Positions 36,720 through 50,560 of a DNA stretch of 64,000 bases are shown in pieces (within the stretch, counting starts at the first letter, position 1; each line of letters starts with the position of its first letter). Position numbers and translations under genes: made by a program. The stretch is from Siphonodentalium dalli. Its lineage: Eukaryota; Mollusca; Scaphopoda; Gadilida; Siphonodentaliidae. Location: assembly GCA_032622095.1 (NCBI GenBank), contig CP136064.1, positions 191,441,794-191,505,793 on the forward strand. The letters run 5' to 3'. The notes below the pieces were generated by a model. It had not been told where the DNA came from. It worked only from the letters and a program-made list of their open reading frames with translations, and searched no databases.

Positions 36720-37380
36720 ATTATGACACAATATTTAAGAACCATCGATCAATTGGATATTATAACCTCATTTACTTTATTTTTATGGCATGAACAATAT
36801 CTAAAATGTCAGTTTTCAGGTACCAAGAACTTCTGTAAAATATATTTTTTTCAAAAGTGCAGTTCATATGTCCATGATATCATAAAGATCACGAGAAGAG
36901 ACTTAATTATTCTTTATTTGTGAAATTTAATGATTATTTTCACTAAGAAAGACATAATTAATCTATACTATATTTGAGGATTTTCATGACATGCCTGTTG
37001 ATCAATGAACAATTGGTCTGCGATGAGTTCTGGGTCATGGGTTCATAACAAAGTTAAAGCTGACCACCATATCTCTTAACACTGTGGCCTAATTCCTGTT
37101 GATTGCTAAGTAAGTAAGTAATGCTTTATTCCCAGCCAATTGGTAATTTGGTACATGAGAAAACTCATGTCCCTGCTTGAGTGGATCATACTGCATATCA
37201 ACATTTATTTTCATTGCGCTGGAATATTTGTGACTGCTTTATTCTTCATGATAATATATTGGGGTATGATGCTATATTATGCGATTAAAAATATAAATCA
37301 ACATTATGATACAAATGAGCAAAGACAAGATCATAAGCTATTTGGTTATTGGAGCTTTGTGTGAAATTATTAATTATCCT
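36720..37380. repeat. Direct duplicate of 160-770
   Basis: Shares in order ATTTTTATGGCATGAACA, CCAAGAACTTCTGTAAAATA, CATGCCTGTTGATCAATG and CCCTGCTTGAGTGGA with the left end of the window, in the same orientation. It contains a 63-bp insertion at 37108-37170 that the left copy lacks. Confidence 0.75.
37108..37170 (+). mobile_element. 63-bp insertion starting AAGTAAGTAAGTAATGC
   Basis: The sequence TTGATTGCT|CCCTGCTTG is continuous near 554-572 but split here by 63 bp that begin with an (AAGT)n run and include TGCTTTATTCCCAGCCAAT. This looks like the 3' tail of a short retroposon. No clear target duplication. Confidence 0.6.
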
Positions 37381-39825
37381 CACAGTTCTTGGTACCGAAA
37401 GGGACAATAAATAACATAAAATGTTCAACCTCTCAAATGTGTTAAAATCCATCGTTTTTGTTGTCTCTTAATACTTGCTCAAATTCTACATACAATGAAG
37501 ATGAAGATATGTGAAATTCAAGATTTTTTGCCAGATAGATCCAGATAAATTCTTTGTTGAAAACCTCTTGCCATTTTTGGCTGGATTTAAGCAAAACGTG
37601 CGTCTCCCCTTAAGGGTGGATACACACATGCATGTAATGTCTGTATGTAAAATACATGTATTTTACATGGCCACACCAATAATTGACAAAATTAATCACC
37701 TGCGCGCGAGAGGTCAATTTCACCAGTGAGTAGTTATAAGCCATTATCAAACAAACTGCCATCAAGAAATTTCAGGCCAATCATAAACATGTCTTCTTCC
37801 ATGGATGCCGAAATGGGTAATTCTTGTCTGATATATATTGCTGTTTTTCACGAGTTATAATTCATTTCGAAAAGTGGATTAGAGCCGGTCGATTTTATAC
37901 ATGATTTGTTTCTGTCATTTCTTGGAAACAGGGTTATCCAAAACAAAAATAAAATATGCAGAATTCAGAATATGATGATACCGGCTTGTTGAGATTTCTC
38001 TGATAATTTGAGAGCGAGCTCATGTGATAACATTAATTCAATTGGGATTGCAAATATTCATTATAGCGCCAAAAAATAATGCAGGTACAGCGTTGAAATT
38101 AAAAAGAGTGACACCACCCCCCCCCCCATTTATATATATGTTTCTCAAGCCAAAGGTTGAACAAGCTCCTAACTGTCACAAGCTTGAATTATAACATTTT
38201 CGACCAGAATCCATGATTGTGGGAGGGGCTGGTTCTCGAAAGCTTCCAATAACTAAGGGAGTTAATTCAATGTATCAGCCGCGATTATCTGGGCAAGAAT
38301 TACAATATAATATTTTACTTAAATATTCCATAGTTGTAAATTTTGCGTATACATGTATAACTGTATAACACAAGAGAGGAAAGGTGACGTAGTTGGGAAC
38401 TCGTAGCTAGGCAACCCTTTCGCCGAATGAAGACAAACAGCAACACCCTGCATTCAAATTTAAAGCTGTATAATATGTTAATAATTATATGAATAGCATA
38501 AATTCCTGCATATTAGATTAATCACTCGTAGAAAACAGACACGACAGACATGACTACGATATTTATAAAGCAGGGTGTCAGGACTCAGGGTGCTGCATGC
38601 ACACCCCCGTCGAGGAAATATACAATGGTGAATTCGGTAGCTTCTTGGATAATATAGCTCCCCGTGCATGTTGGGGGTCATAGCCCCATGCGTTGGGGAA
38701 GAGACCATCACTGGTATTAACATCAATAGAAGACTGACAATGATATAAACAGAACGTCGACCATTTGAGTTATCGCGCGAATAATTATTTTAAGCGGCCT
38801 GACGACTTTGTCCCAGTCAACGGCTCTTCAGCGGTTCAGAGTTTAACTCACTGTGGTCAAACACAGTCGCAATGATTGGGTTGTCAGCGGACACATATTA
38901 CACGGTGTGTATGATCCATGTAAAACTCCAAATACACGATATTTACAGAGATTACATGCATGTGTGTATCCACCCTAAGCCTCCGTAAAAATGCAATCTA
39001 GTGATGTATCCCTTGTGCAGGGCTTGTGGGACATGGCGATAAAAATAGAGCGAAACTACCAGATATACTTTAATGCATAGATTTTGTAGACCATTAAAAT
39101 GTTTAAACTCTCCAACACGCACCAAGGAAATTTAATAACTGTTTTCAAATTTCCGAACGGAACTTAGTCATGTGCGTAATTTACTGTTGTTATATTTTTG
39201 CCATATATGGAAAAAATACCAACCAGGAACGATCGAACGGATAACACTCTTTACGATTCCACATTCGAAGGAGTGTTTGATAAATGTGGTTTGTTCACAC
39301 ATTGGAACCTACATATACATGTACCTACTTTAACATTAACACACAATCCTTACTTATATAAGAGAGCTATGTTCTACCATTTTCGGAACGTTTCAATGTC
39401 ACATATGTTTTATACATATATAAACGGCATTAAACGGACTAACAATATAAAATTTGCTGCCCTATACTCACGATTCCAGTTTATGATTGAAACAATAATT
39501 TTATGATATTGATGGCAAAGAAATAATAGTGGCCCGAACTTCGTTCGGGGCTTGGGACTTTAATGTTCATATGCATGTATACTTTATTATAGGTTGATGT
39601 ACGCTATATCATTGATATAGGAATTTTATGCAAAACCCATCATATCAATATCAGAAACTGCAACTTCGATGTTCATGGTTTTTCTATACACATGGTCGTG
39701 CCAACATCACAGTGAATGCAGAACGATTGAAAAATACAAGCCTTGATAACAACACACGCTTATATCAAATGCATATCACTGGATCACAAATGATCCGTTA
39801 GCGAAAATATATCATTACCATTTCG
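37381..39825. other. Intergenic between C and D, part 2
   Basis: No gene seen. Contains a poly-C tract at 38117-38128 and a small hairpin GGCCCGAACTTCGTTCGGGG at 39531-39550 resembling a transposon end. The ORF at 39198-39506 has no recognised domain. Confidence 0.4.
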
Positions 39826-39872
39826 CCTAATTGATAACAAACTCGCATATCGCATATATTATCGGCACATGT
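39826..39872 (+). promoter_or_regulatory. Conserved upstream block of actin D
   Basis: CTAATTGATAACAAACTCGC then ATATCGCATATATTATCG, shared with E and, in reverse, with A and B. Confidence 0.55.
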
Positions 39873-39912
39873 CCACCCCAGATATCGCGCTAATACCAGG
39901 CCACCGGGTGCC

Positions 39913-39922
39913 CCTTATTTGT
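39913..39922 (+). promoter_or_regulatory. CArG-like box of actin D
   Basis: CCTTATTTGT, 46 bp before the TATA box. Confidence 0.6.
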
Positions 39923-39967
39923 AAAACTACACGGTTGGTTTCTTAGAACCCCGCCGTGGTGCGCGAA

Positions 39968-39975
39968 TATATAAG
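39968..39975 (+). promoter_or_regulatory. TATA box of actin D
   Basis: TATATAAG 118 bp upstream of the ATG, with ATAACATTCTCTCAACTCTC about 30 bp downstream as the likely start region. Confidence 0.75.
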
Positions 39976-40028
39976 CTTCGCTGTCCAGACATGATCACTA
40001 TAACATTCTCTCAACTCTCACAGACTGA

Positions 40029-42842
<2,814 letters not shown>

Positions 42843-42918
42843 TTCAAAATGATTATAGTTTTACCTTGGACAATGGACATTATGCGAAGTATAGTTCCAT
42901 CTGAATGTGGGTTTCGTT

Positions 42919-42924
42919 AATAAA
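42919..42924 (+). terminator. Poly(A) signal AATAAA of actin D
   Basis: AATAAA 77 bp after the stop, in the context GTTAATAAA. Confidence 0.75.
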
Positions 42925-43084
42925 AATGTTACCTAAACTGGATTGCAGTTCTTTATCCATTAGTATATAAACCAGAGTTGAGCATCGTATATATTAATAT
43001 CTACATGTACACTATAATATGTTTCCGCTTTATCTCAAAGCGTTGCTACTTGATAAAACACGGCAGCGTAGAACCGCCAGAATA

Positions 43085-43345
43085 ATTTTACTTACTATCA
43101 ACTTATTATCTTATTATATTGAATAATCAACTTAGCTATCTTGATTAATCAAGTTAGTTATCTTCATTTGTCAACTTCGCTATCTTGATTAATCAACTTA
43201 TTATCTTTATTACTCAACACAACTATCGTGATTAATCAAGTTAGCTGTCTTGATTAATCAACAAGCTATATATCTTTATTAATCAACTTATTTTCTGGAT
43301 TAATCAACTTAGATACCGTTATTAATAAAGTTAGTTATCTTTATA
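43085..43345. repeat. Tandem repeat of TTGATTAATCAA-type units (right arm)
   Basis: About ten degenerate 20-28 bp units with AACTTAGCTATCTTGATTAA, the inverted match of 18601-18898. Confidence 0.8.
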
Positions 43346-44234
43346 AATAATTTTAGCTGCATTGACTGTACCGTATATGCAAGTAGAGCTGGCTAAATTG
43401 TAACGCCATGTTGTACAATGTGACATGTCGATTTTGGCTCAATTTGTCGCTATACTTCACCCTCTAGAACGCTATACCTACTATATGGGACAAATGTGAA
43501 GAGTTTATAGAGGTGTTACCAAGAAAACGAAATAGTGAATTGGACGCTCATTTCAGACATCCAGTACATTATATAGGGCATGGAAGTGCGTGATATACGC
43601 CACATTTGACCACTAAGCGCATGGTGCATTTGTGAAATGTCTATATATAGTCTGTCCAAATTAGCCACTATATTCCGCCCATCCCATTTATACATGGCAT
43701 GGGAACCAATTTGAAGAATATGGGCTGAGGTGATTTTTGTTTTGCCGATGTAATTTGATAATAATTTGTGAACTAGTTAAAGTTTCCTCGGACCTAAACC
43801 AGCTAGTGATATCGGCAGACCAAGATGCTAGTTTACGTCGAAGACCCATTCATATAGCGTTCTATGTCGGACTTTAAGAGCTGTTGACCCGCTCACTTAA
43901 AACAGCAAATAAATGTTATGAAATATCACAATAATAAATGCCAAACGTTAATCAGAACTCGACCGTAAACATTGGAAAAGGTCAAATCATTGAAATCTTA
44001 AAACCATATTTAGACTAAAATATTTGAACTTACATACTACGCGATTAGCAATGTTTATTGACAAATCACTGGAACGGTTTGTTTACATAAAAATGGTTTC
44101 AACACGCGATATTTCATCAGAGTTATCAATAATTAACACAAGAACAATTTGCATCTAGTTCGCCATGTTTCTGCAGACGTAAAATTGTTTTAACATTTAC
44201 CCGTTGCGAGTGCATGGGTACCGTTATGTATTAA
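43346..44234. other. Right-arm intergenic sequence downstream of actin D
   Basis: No gene. Matches 18100-18600 and 14150-14480 of the left arm in reverse, with a copy of the dispersed AT-rich family at 43940-44130. Confidence 0.5.
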
Positions 44235-44879
44235 CACTGTGTAGGAACTGTTACATCGTAAATCGTTCTATCGCCGATTTGTGATGGTTCTTGACTGATT
44301 TGTGACGGTTCCTGATGATCGAAATTATACATTTTCACGACTATTTGACAGTTAAAACGCAATTTTGAGGCATCTAGGTGATAATTCGATTAGTTATTTT
44401 CAATCCCATCACAATCTGTGGCACCAATGAGCGTGTTAATAACGAAACTTTCATTGTGCGAGTCACAACAACGACAAAAACCACGAATTTTGATAATTGT
44501 TTGGGTTCTCTCATGATCGAGTCGGTTCTCTCCCCATTTAATCGTTCTATACGGGTAAAACTATATGGCTAATATTTGCCATGGTACATGGTTCAAACTG
44601 CCAATTTTGTGAAAGTATACAAAGATAGCCACAACAAACTATGCATTAAGTTGAAATTTGCACCACTTGCCATTAATTTCGATGAATTACACTGCCTTTC
44701 TATGCTTATTCAATAACCTGTGTTACGCCTATCAAAATTCACAAAGTCGCCAGCTAGTTTGAAAAATAACGCGTTTTACAGGCCCAACATTTCCATGAGT
44801 CAATAGCCGGTTAACAATAGTGAAATTTCATAGCGCTGGACTTCGGAAAACGTGAGCGTAGACGGGATATATAGAGTTA

Positions 44880-45168
44880 TCTGTCTTGTATTTTATCTTT
44901 TATTTGACCTTGACCTCGCTCAAATACGCTCATATAGGCATGTTTCTGGACCTCGATCGATCCCCACTCAAATTTGGTAGCTGGGTCTACTTTGATCCCG
45001 GGAACAATATGGGTGGGTCCAATTTCACGTGCGACCGTGTCCTTGACCTTGACCATATTCGCTCATATAGGCATGTTTCCGGGCCGATCGAACGATAGTT
45101 TGTCCAGGCGGAGACGATCACAAATAAATCCCCAAATAGCCCGGACGAAGAGGGTGCACATCGGCTAG
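44880..45168 (+). mobile_element. Helitron-like 3' end nested in the TIR element
   Basis: Ends GCACATCGGCTAG followed by T, preceded by GCCCGGACGAAGAGGG as in element 3 (17480-17506). CTCATATAGGCATGTTTC is repeated at 44928 and 45061. The 5' end was not delimited. Confidence 0.5.
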
Positions 45169-46191
45169 TGTTGTCTATTTTTGTAGACGTATTTTATTCA
45201 ACAAAAAGCCAAAAATAAGGCGTTAAAAGTTCGTTGACACACATACAATGTTCTGATTACGCAGTGTATGAAGTTTATGTCGGGAATCCGCTTGCTGGAT
45301 GCTGATTATCTAAGTTAAATTATAGAATTCTAGAATATGCAGCTATTAAAGCATATACAAGCACGATAACCTTTCACTCAATCATATTTTAGATTGACTA
45401 GCGATCTCTGATGTTTTAATAGAAGATATAAAAAAGCAAAGAATCCTACAGTTACAAATATTATTATATGGATGTTAAACATTTGGTTACTAAATGCGCT
45501 GTATTGATAATTGACTTGAATCCTATTGATTAATTTGTAGGAATGCTTAGCTATTAAGTTCAACAAGCAGTAACATATAAAAAAGAAAAAAGAATAATGC
45601 AGTTACAAATATTAATATATGGATGTTAATCCTTTGGTGGCTAAATGTGCTGTAATGAGCAGCGACATGAATTCTATTGATTCATTTGTAGGAATGCTCA
45701 GCTATTAAATTCAACATGCAATAACATATTGTTTGAATTATTAGCTAAACATTCATACAAATGAATCATTAGAAATCAGTGTTATTGGTGTCTGAACCTG
45801 GCTATTATAAGGCACATTATTATTCCTCGCTGATAACGTGTCAAGTGAGCAGGGACGTGGGCTGGAGGGTCTTAAATGTTGGGGTGTCCACCTTGGAATT
45901 TCCAATCGCACCATCCCCTTGAAACAGACCAAACTCATGCACAAGGCCTGGGCTTTCGTTTTCCCCAACTGCATGACACATTATAGCTCTAGATTATACG
46001 CCATTCTGAAGTGAATTGATCAGTAGCCTTTGATTGGCCACCATGAAAACCGGGGGAGAAACTCAGGATACATGGGGCCAGTAAGAAAATGTGGATATCT
46101 GAACCTGAAAATCATCTAGACTGGCTGATTCCCAAGTGTTGGAAGTTTCCAACCTGGCGCCCCATCCCCACAAGATTGGAAATGTTCCCAA

Positions 46192-46210
46192 CAGGAGAGA
46201 GAGAGAGAGG

Positions 46211-46256
<46 letters not shown>

Positions 46257-46273
46257 AAGAGAGAGAGAGAAAG
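46192..46273. repeat. (GA)n microsatellite
   Basis: About 80 bp of GA repeats with a few GGGA and AAAG interruptions. Three overlapping ORFs here are repeat artefacts. Confidence 0.95.
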
Positions 46274-47666
46274 ATATGATTTATTTTGCAAAAGAGCATA
46301 CATTATTTAATACAAAGCATATTAATTAACAGGAATTAGATTCTTTGTCCATTAAAACCAGTTTCTTGCCAATTGGGGGGGGGGTGGTAAATGTGATATA
46401 GAAAACTAGATCACACCTGCTCCCTACTTCCTGTCCACCCATCATGAGTTTTGGATCATCTCTAAAGAACTTGTATATGTCAAATATGGTTGATTACATG
46501 TTTAAAGTGTAGGAAAGTATGCAAATGTTGGTATAAAAACGACAAATTCCCACTATTAAATTGTTGTCAAATCAAACTAAGAGAACAATTTCAACATATT
46601 GTTGATGTTAAATTTCAAACCAATCTATTGTAAGATAAGAAATTTGTAACTCTTGAACATTTTGACCAAAGTTGGGGATAGACACAAATTAAGCACCCCT
46701 CCCCGAGTCCCCAACCACCCCAATCACGGAATAACCTATCAATGATTCAGTTGAACGTGATTTCATAAGTTATATTCATGTTTGGGCGACAAACATGTGT
46801 AAATGTCCCCCAGGCGGACTTCAGAGGAGGAAATATGATGGCACTGGCATCGAAATATTGTCACACCTGGATCTTTCAATAATGCCCAGATTAAATAAAT
46901 GAATATAACATCTCATTTTCTCCTGAGAGTAGATTTATATTACCATTGGTCATTTATATAGGCGGGCATGATTATGATACTATACTCATCGGGACTTGCA
47001 ATATTTTATTTCTGCCAATTAATGTGACTTAATCTCCCATATTAGGTATTTATTGTGTTATTTCTTAATATACCTGTTCTATTATGCAAATTACATAAGC
47101 TACAGTCATTATCAGGTTTACAATGTTAGATACACAAGACGATTTTCGGACCAAAGTGCAGAAATCGTTCGAATAAATCTCATGTACAGAACCGTCACAG
47201 CCATGATTGGTTTGAAATAGAACCGTAACACGCACCCGTGTTGATTACCAGGTCACAGCTCCCAATTATCAACAACTATCGGGATACTTTCTCAGCTATT
47301 TTACAAAAGAATAACACGGGTATACTTTATAGTCAGTGTTTGTTTTCAGAATGCGTTTCATATTTTATACGCCACGAAAAACCAAGAAATTGCGTCCACG
47401 ATTTTCAGTGATAACATATTGATATTTACGCGTTAACTCAATAATACCGAGTTAATTGTTGTCTAGAGTTCAGGTTTCGATAACACGGTACTTCTGCAGC
47501 CTCTGTTCATTCAGGAAAGTATAATATTTTCAAGATATCTATAATTATGCGTGATTTTGTCACAAAAATGATTATTTTCAATAATCAGGAACCGTAACAA
47601 ATCAGTCAAGAACCATCACAATACCGGCGATAGAACGACTTCCGATGTAACAATTCCTACACAGTG

Positions 47667-48382
47667 GGTATTAATTATAAATATTAATAATACGGTTTGG
47701 TCTAAATGTGGTCATGTGTTTTAATCGCGATAAAATTAAGGGAACATGGCACGAATCATTCGATGCTCATGCAGTTTACTGTTTTTTTTCTCGCGGTCAA
47801 TATATCACGTGACCACATTGCAACCACTGACCACTTCGGCTGAAGTTGTCACTCTCACCCAAAAAAGGTGCCGAAGGGTACATATGTTTTGAGATCGCTT
47901 TCGAAATTTAGTTTATGCTTCTGCAGCGATATTTGCTAAACTAATTGGTTACGTCCCACTTAACTAATTAGAATGAAACTGAATACAAATCACTACTGGC
48001 GCCAGACTTTCATTAACACAGTTAACATAACTGCGCAAGCATCGATAGCAAACCATGTGTACCATTCAGTATACGTAGCTTTAAGGTGAAAACTATCCCT
48101 TCAACACCTCATCCAGTTGCACCACTTCACAAATGCCCCAATAAATGTTTACTAATATTACTGCTGCTGATTTAGGGGCTATGTAGTTGAGCTCGTCCCA
48201 GGAAACAACTATATACTTTTGGCAGAATGATGCGTCCATGAACAACAGCAATGTCATGATTATGTTATATATCAGTGTATTTCAACAAAATTATATAATA
48301 ATTTAATAAATAAATATTAAATCACATAATTTTCCAACAAAATGCGGTTTGACGCGAGATGTTTTATAATTTCAGTGCTGAT
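47667..48382. other. Right-arm intergenic sequence
   Basis: Pairs with about 13450-14120 in reverse. No gene. Confidence 0.5.
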
Positions 48383-49044
48383 GTGCCACCGCACACGCAA
48401 CGATTAAAATCGTAAGTGGGGAAAATCGCAGGTGGAGAAAAGTGACTTGCCCACAGACGCTACGGTGCTGCGATGTATGAAGCTACGATTTTATCCACGT
48501 GATCGATCACATGATAGCAAAATGTTATATAACATTCCCCGCATTATGCAATTATATACATATACATGGCATGTATCTCAATTTTCTAAACTAACAAGTT
48601 GAACTTGAAAGTTCAAGTGAAATGGAATATTTTTTTATTTTGACATTTTTTTACCTGTCAACCTCACAGCTGCCCCAATTTCAACAATTGCGGCAGCCCT
48701 CTTCTCCTTGTCTGCATACTAGCAGATGGCTGATATGTGGTATAGGCCTACACTCCCTGCCGTGCCACATCTCCACCAATGTGGTCTCGTTTTTGTAAGT
48801 CCAAGAAGTTTGTGAACTTTGCGCCATTGTAGAATTTTTTCTTTTCGTGGTATTTACAACATGACCAGTGCGACAATGGTCATGTGACAGCTACGATCGC
48901 GCGCGTTGCCAAGGTCACGCCACGATTTTCCTGATAAAAATCAAACAGTGCTTGATCGCTACGATTTGGCTACGATATTGTCGTGGATGCTCCACCTGCG
49001 ATTTTCCCCACTTACGATTTTAATCGCAGCGTGTGCGGTGGCAC
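48383..49044. mobile_element. 662-bp non-autonomous TIR element, right arm only
   Basis: TIRs of about 52 bp read inward GTGCCACCGCACACGC, two mismatched bases, CGATTAAAATCGTAAGTG, then GGGAAAATCGCAGGTGGAG. The left arm preserves the empty site (GTGCTGAAGAGTG, rc near 13430-13445), where the filled site reads GTGCTGA-T-element-GAAGAGTG, suggesting a 2-3 bp target duplication (GA). No ORF of note. Superfamily not assigned. Confidence 0.82.
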
Positions 49045-50560
49045 GAAGAGTGTAGACATAATCGCAAATAAGCAAGATGAAATGTTCAACAAACTCAAAG
49101 AATTAGAAAAGTCACTTAGTTCTGTGCTGATCAGAAGTGATTCGAACTCGAAATCTATGGAAATATCACAGAACTAAGCCCAGGCTTCGAGAGAATGAGA
49201 GATGACAGGTGTATTGGAGTGGACAATCTGAAACACCGAGCAAAAGTCATGGACATGAACATTGGCTCGTCAGAAGATGACTTTAACAAATTGATAACAA
49301 CTTCACCTTTCAATGAAATTTAGCGTTCAATAAGTTCACCATCTTCCAAACATAAATTCTTGGATGGGTGTTTTTTCTTTTTTTCTTGAGCTCTGTTCTC
49401 AGCTTGTATACCATCTCTATTTCACATCTTGTTTGCTCTTTATTGAAATATATTTTGGAAGGATAAGTCTCTATTTTATTTTATGGCATCGCTGATCATT
49501 TCGTCTCTGACTTGCTTTGACTTTAACAGCAATTTTTTTTCTTCTGTATTTCCTATCCGATAGAATGATACAATTTCTCATTCGCTTTGTTTTTTCATCT
49601 CTCGAATTGTTGTTGAAATGGCGATAAAGTCTTCTTTTTTAGATATTGTATTTTTGGGAGTCCATCAGATGTTCTGATACGTTTCCCAACACGATGGTAC
49701 ATTCTTTATTTTTTGCTTGGATTTCTAAATCGCCGCCATCAGAAACTAATTTTTGTACTGTCAATAACAGAAGTTTCAATCGTATTTTGAAGTTGTTGTA
49801 GTTCCCTTTTCTGTTGTTCAAAAGTTCTATTCCGTCTGTCTTCTTAGTCTTTAAGATTTTTCTCAGTTTTCATTGGAATGCATCTAGTTGTGTATATGTT
49901 TCACCTTTTTGTATTTGTAAATGTTCGTCAAATTTAGTTTTTCGAGTTTCAAGTTTAAATACCGTTTTGTTCATTGTTTGTAATTTGCGTTCCATTTCTG
50001 TCTTATGTTTCTCCATCTCAGAAATATATCGTTTCTGAAAGGTTTCGAATCGCCGATCTAAACTCTTATTAATGCGTGTTTCAGACCCATCCATATTTTT
50101 AACTAGTTGATATAATATATTGTTTATATCTTTCCTCCAGTGTCCAATCTCTCTAATATTTATATCAACTGGTTGATCATTCTTGCATTGTTTCGACATT
50201 TTTTTACATTTTGTTTATGTCCTGTTTTGGATAGTGATGATGTGTCGTGGCTTTTATATTCTGTTTGATTAGATATACAGGTCGTCTCGCGACAGCGCTT
50301 ACACTTCCACAGAATTGAACTTGATTTCTTTTCTAGATCCTAACCATTTTCCAAACTGAGTCCTTGGCAGCTGGTGTGGTTTCAGCTTATGATAACAAAG
50401 TGCATCTAGGACAAAGCAACCGACATACATATTGAGAAAGTAGACTCATACTTGTCGTCTATGTTTGAACTTCTAGCGAGGGATGTTGTCATCAATCACA
50501 ACACTCTCGTTACGCTTGCAAAATACCTTCCTGCTGTACCCATTCTAGCCTCAGTGTGCA
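49045..50560. pseudogene. Decayed mobile-element ORFs incl. coiled-coil fragment (right arm)
   Basis: Counterpart of 11900-13480. Plus 49045-49177 has core IIANKQDEMFNKLKELEKS; minus 49639-50199 has a lysine/glutamate-rich, probably coiled-coil protein (core MEKHKTEMERKLQTMNKT) that is more intact than in the left arm; plus about 50400-50530 has SSMFELLARDVV. The strand switch is kept in both arms. Confidence 0.55.

Larger units (their letters stand above)
44235..47666. mobile_element. 3.4-kb DNA-transposon-like element with ~100-bp TIRs, right arm only
   Basis: Both ends read inward CACTGTGTAGGAA(C/T)TGTTACATCG, and similarity continues through TCGTTCTATCGCCG and TGATGGTTCTTGACTGATTT to ACGGTTCCTGAT (44235 to ~44320; reverse ~47580 to 47666). 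Flanking 8-mers TGTATTAA and GGTATTAA are nearly identical, consistent with a target duplication. The left arm (about 14120-14150) lacks it. No intact transposase is seen; the interior holds a Helitron-like end, GA repeats and GGAAATTTCC-type sequence, so it is non-autonomous and composite. Confidence 0.75.

Noticed and set aside
46063-46310. Arg/Glu-rich or Ser/Leu-rich ORFs
   Set aside because: Produced by the GA microsatellite, open in several frames.
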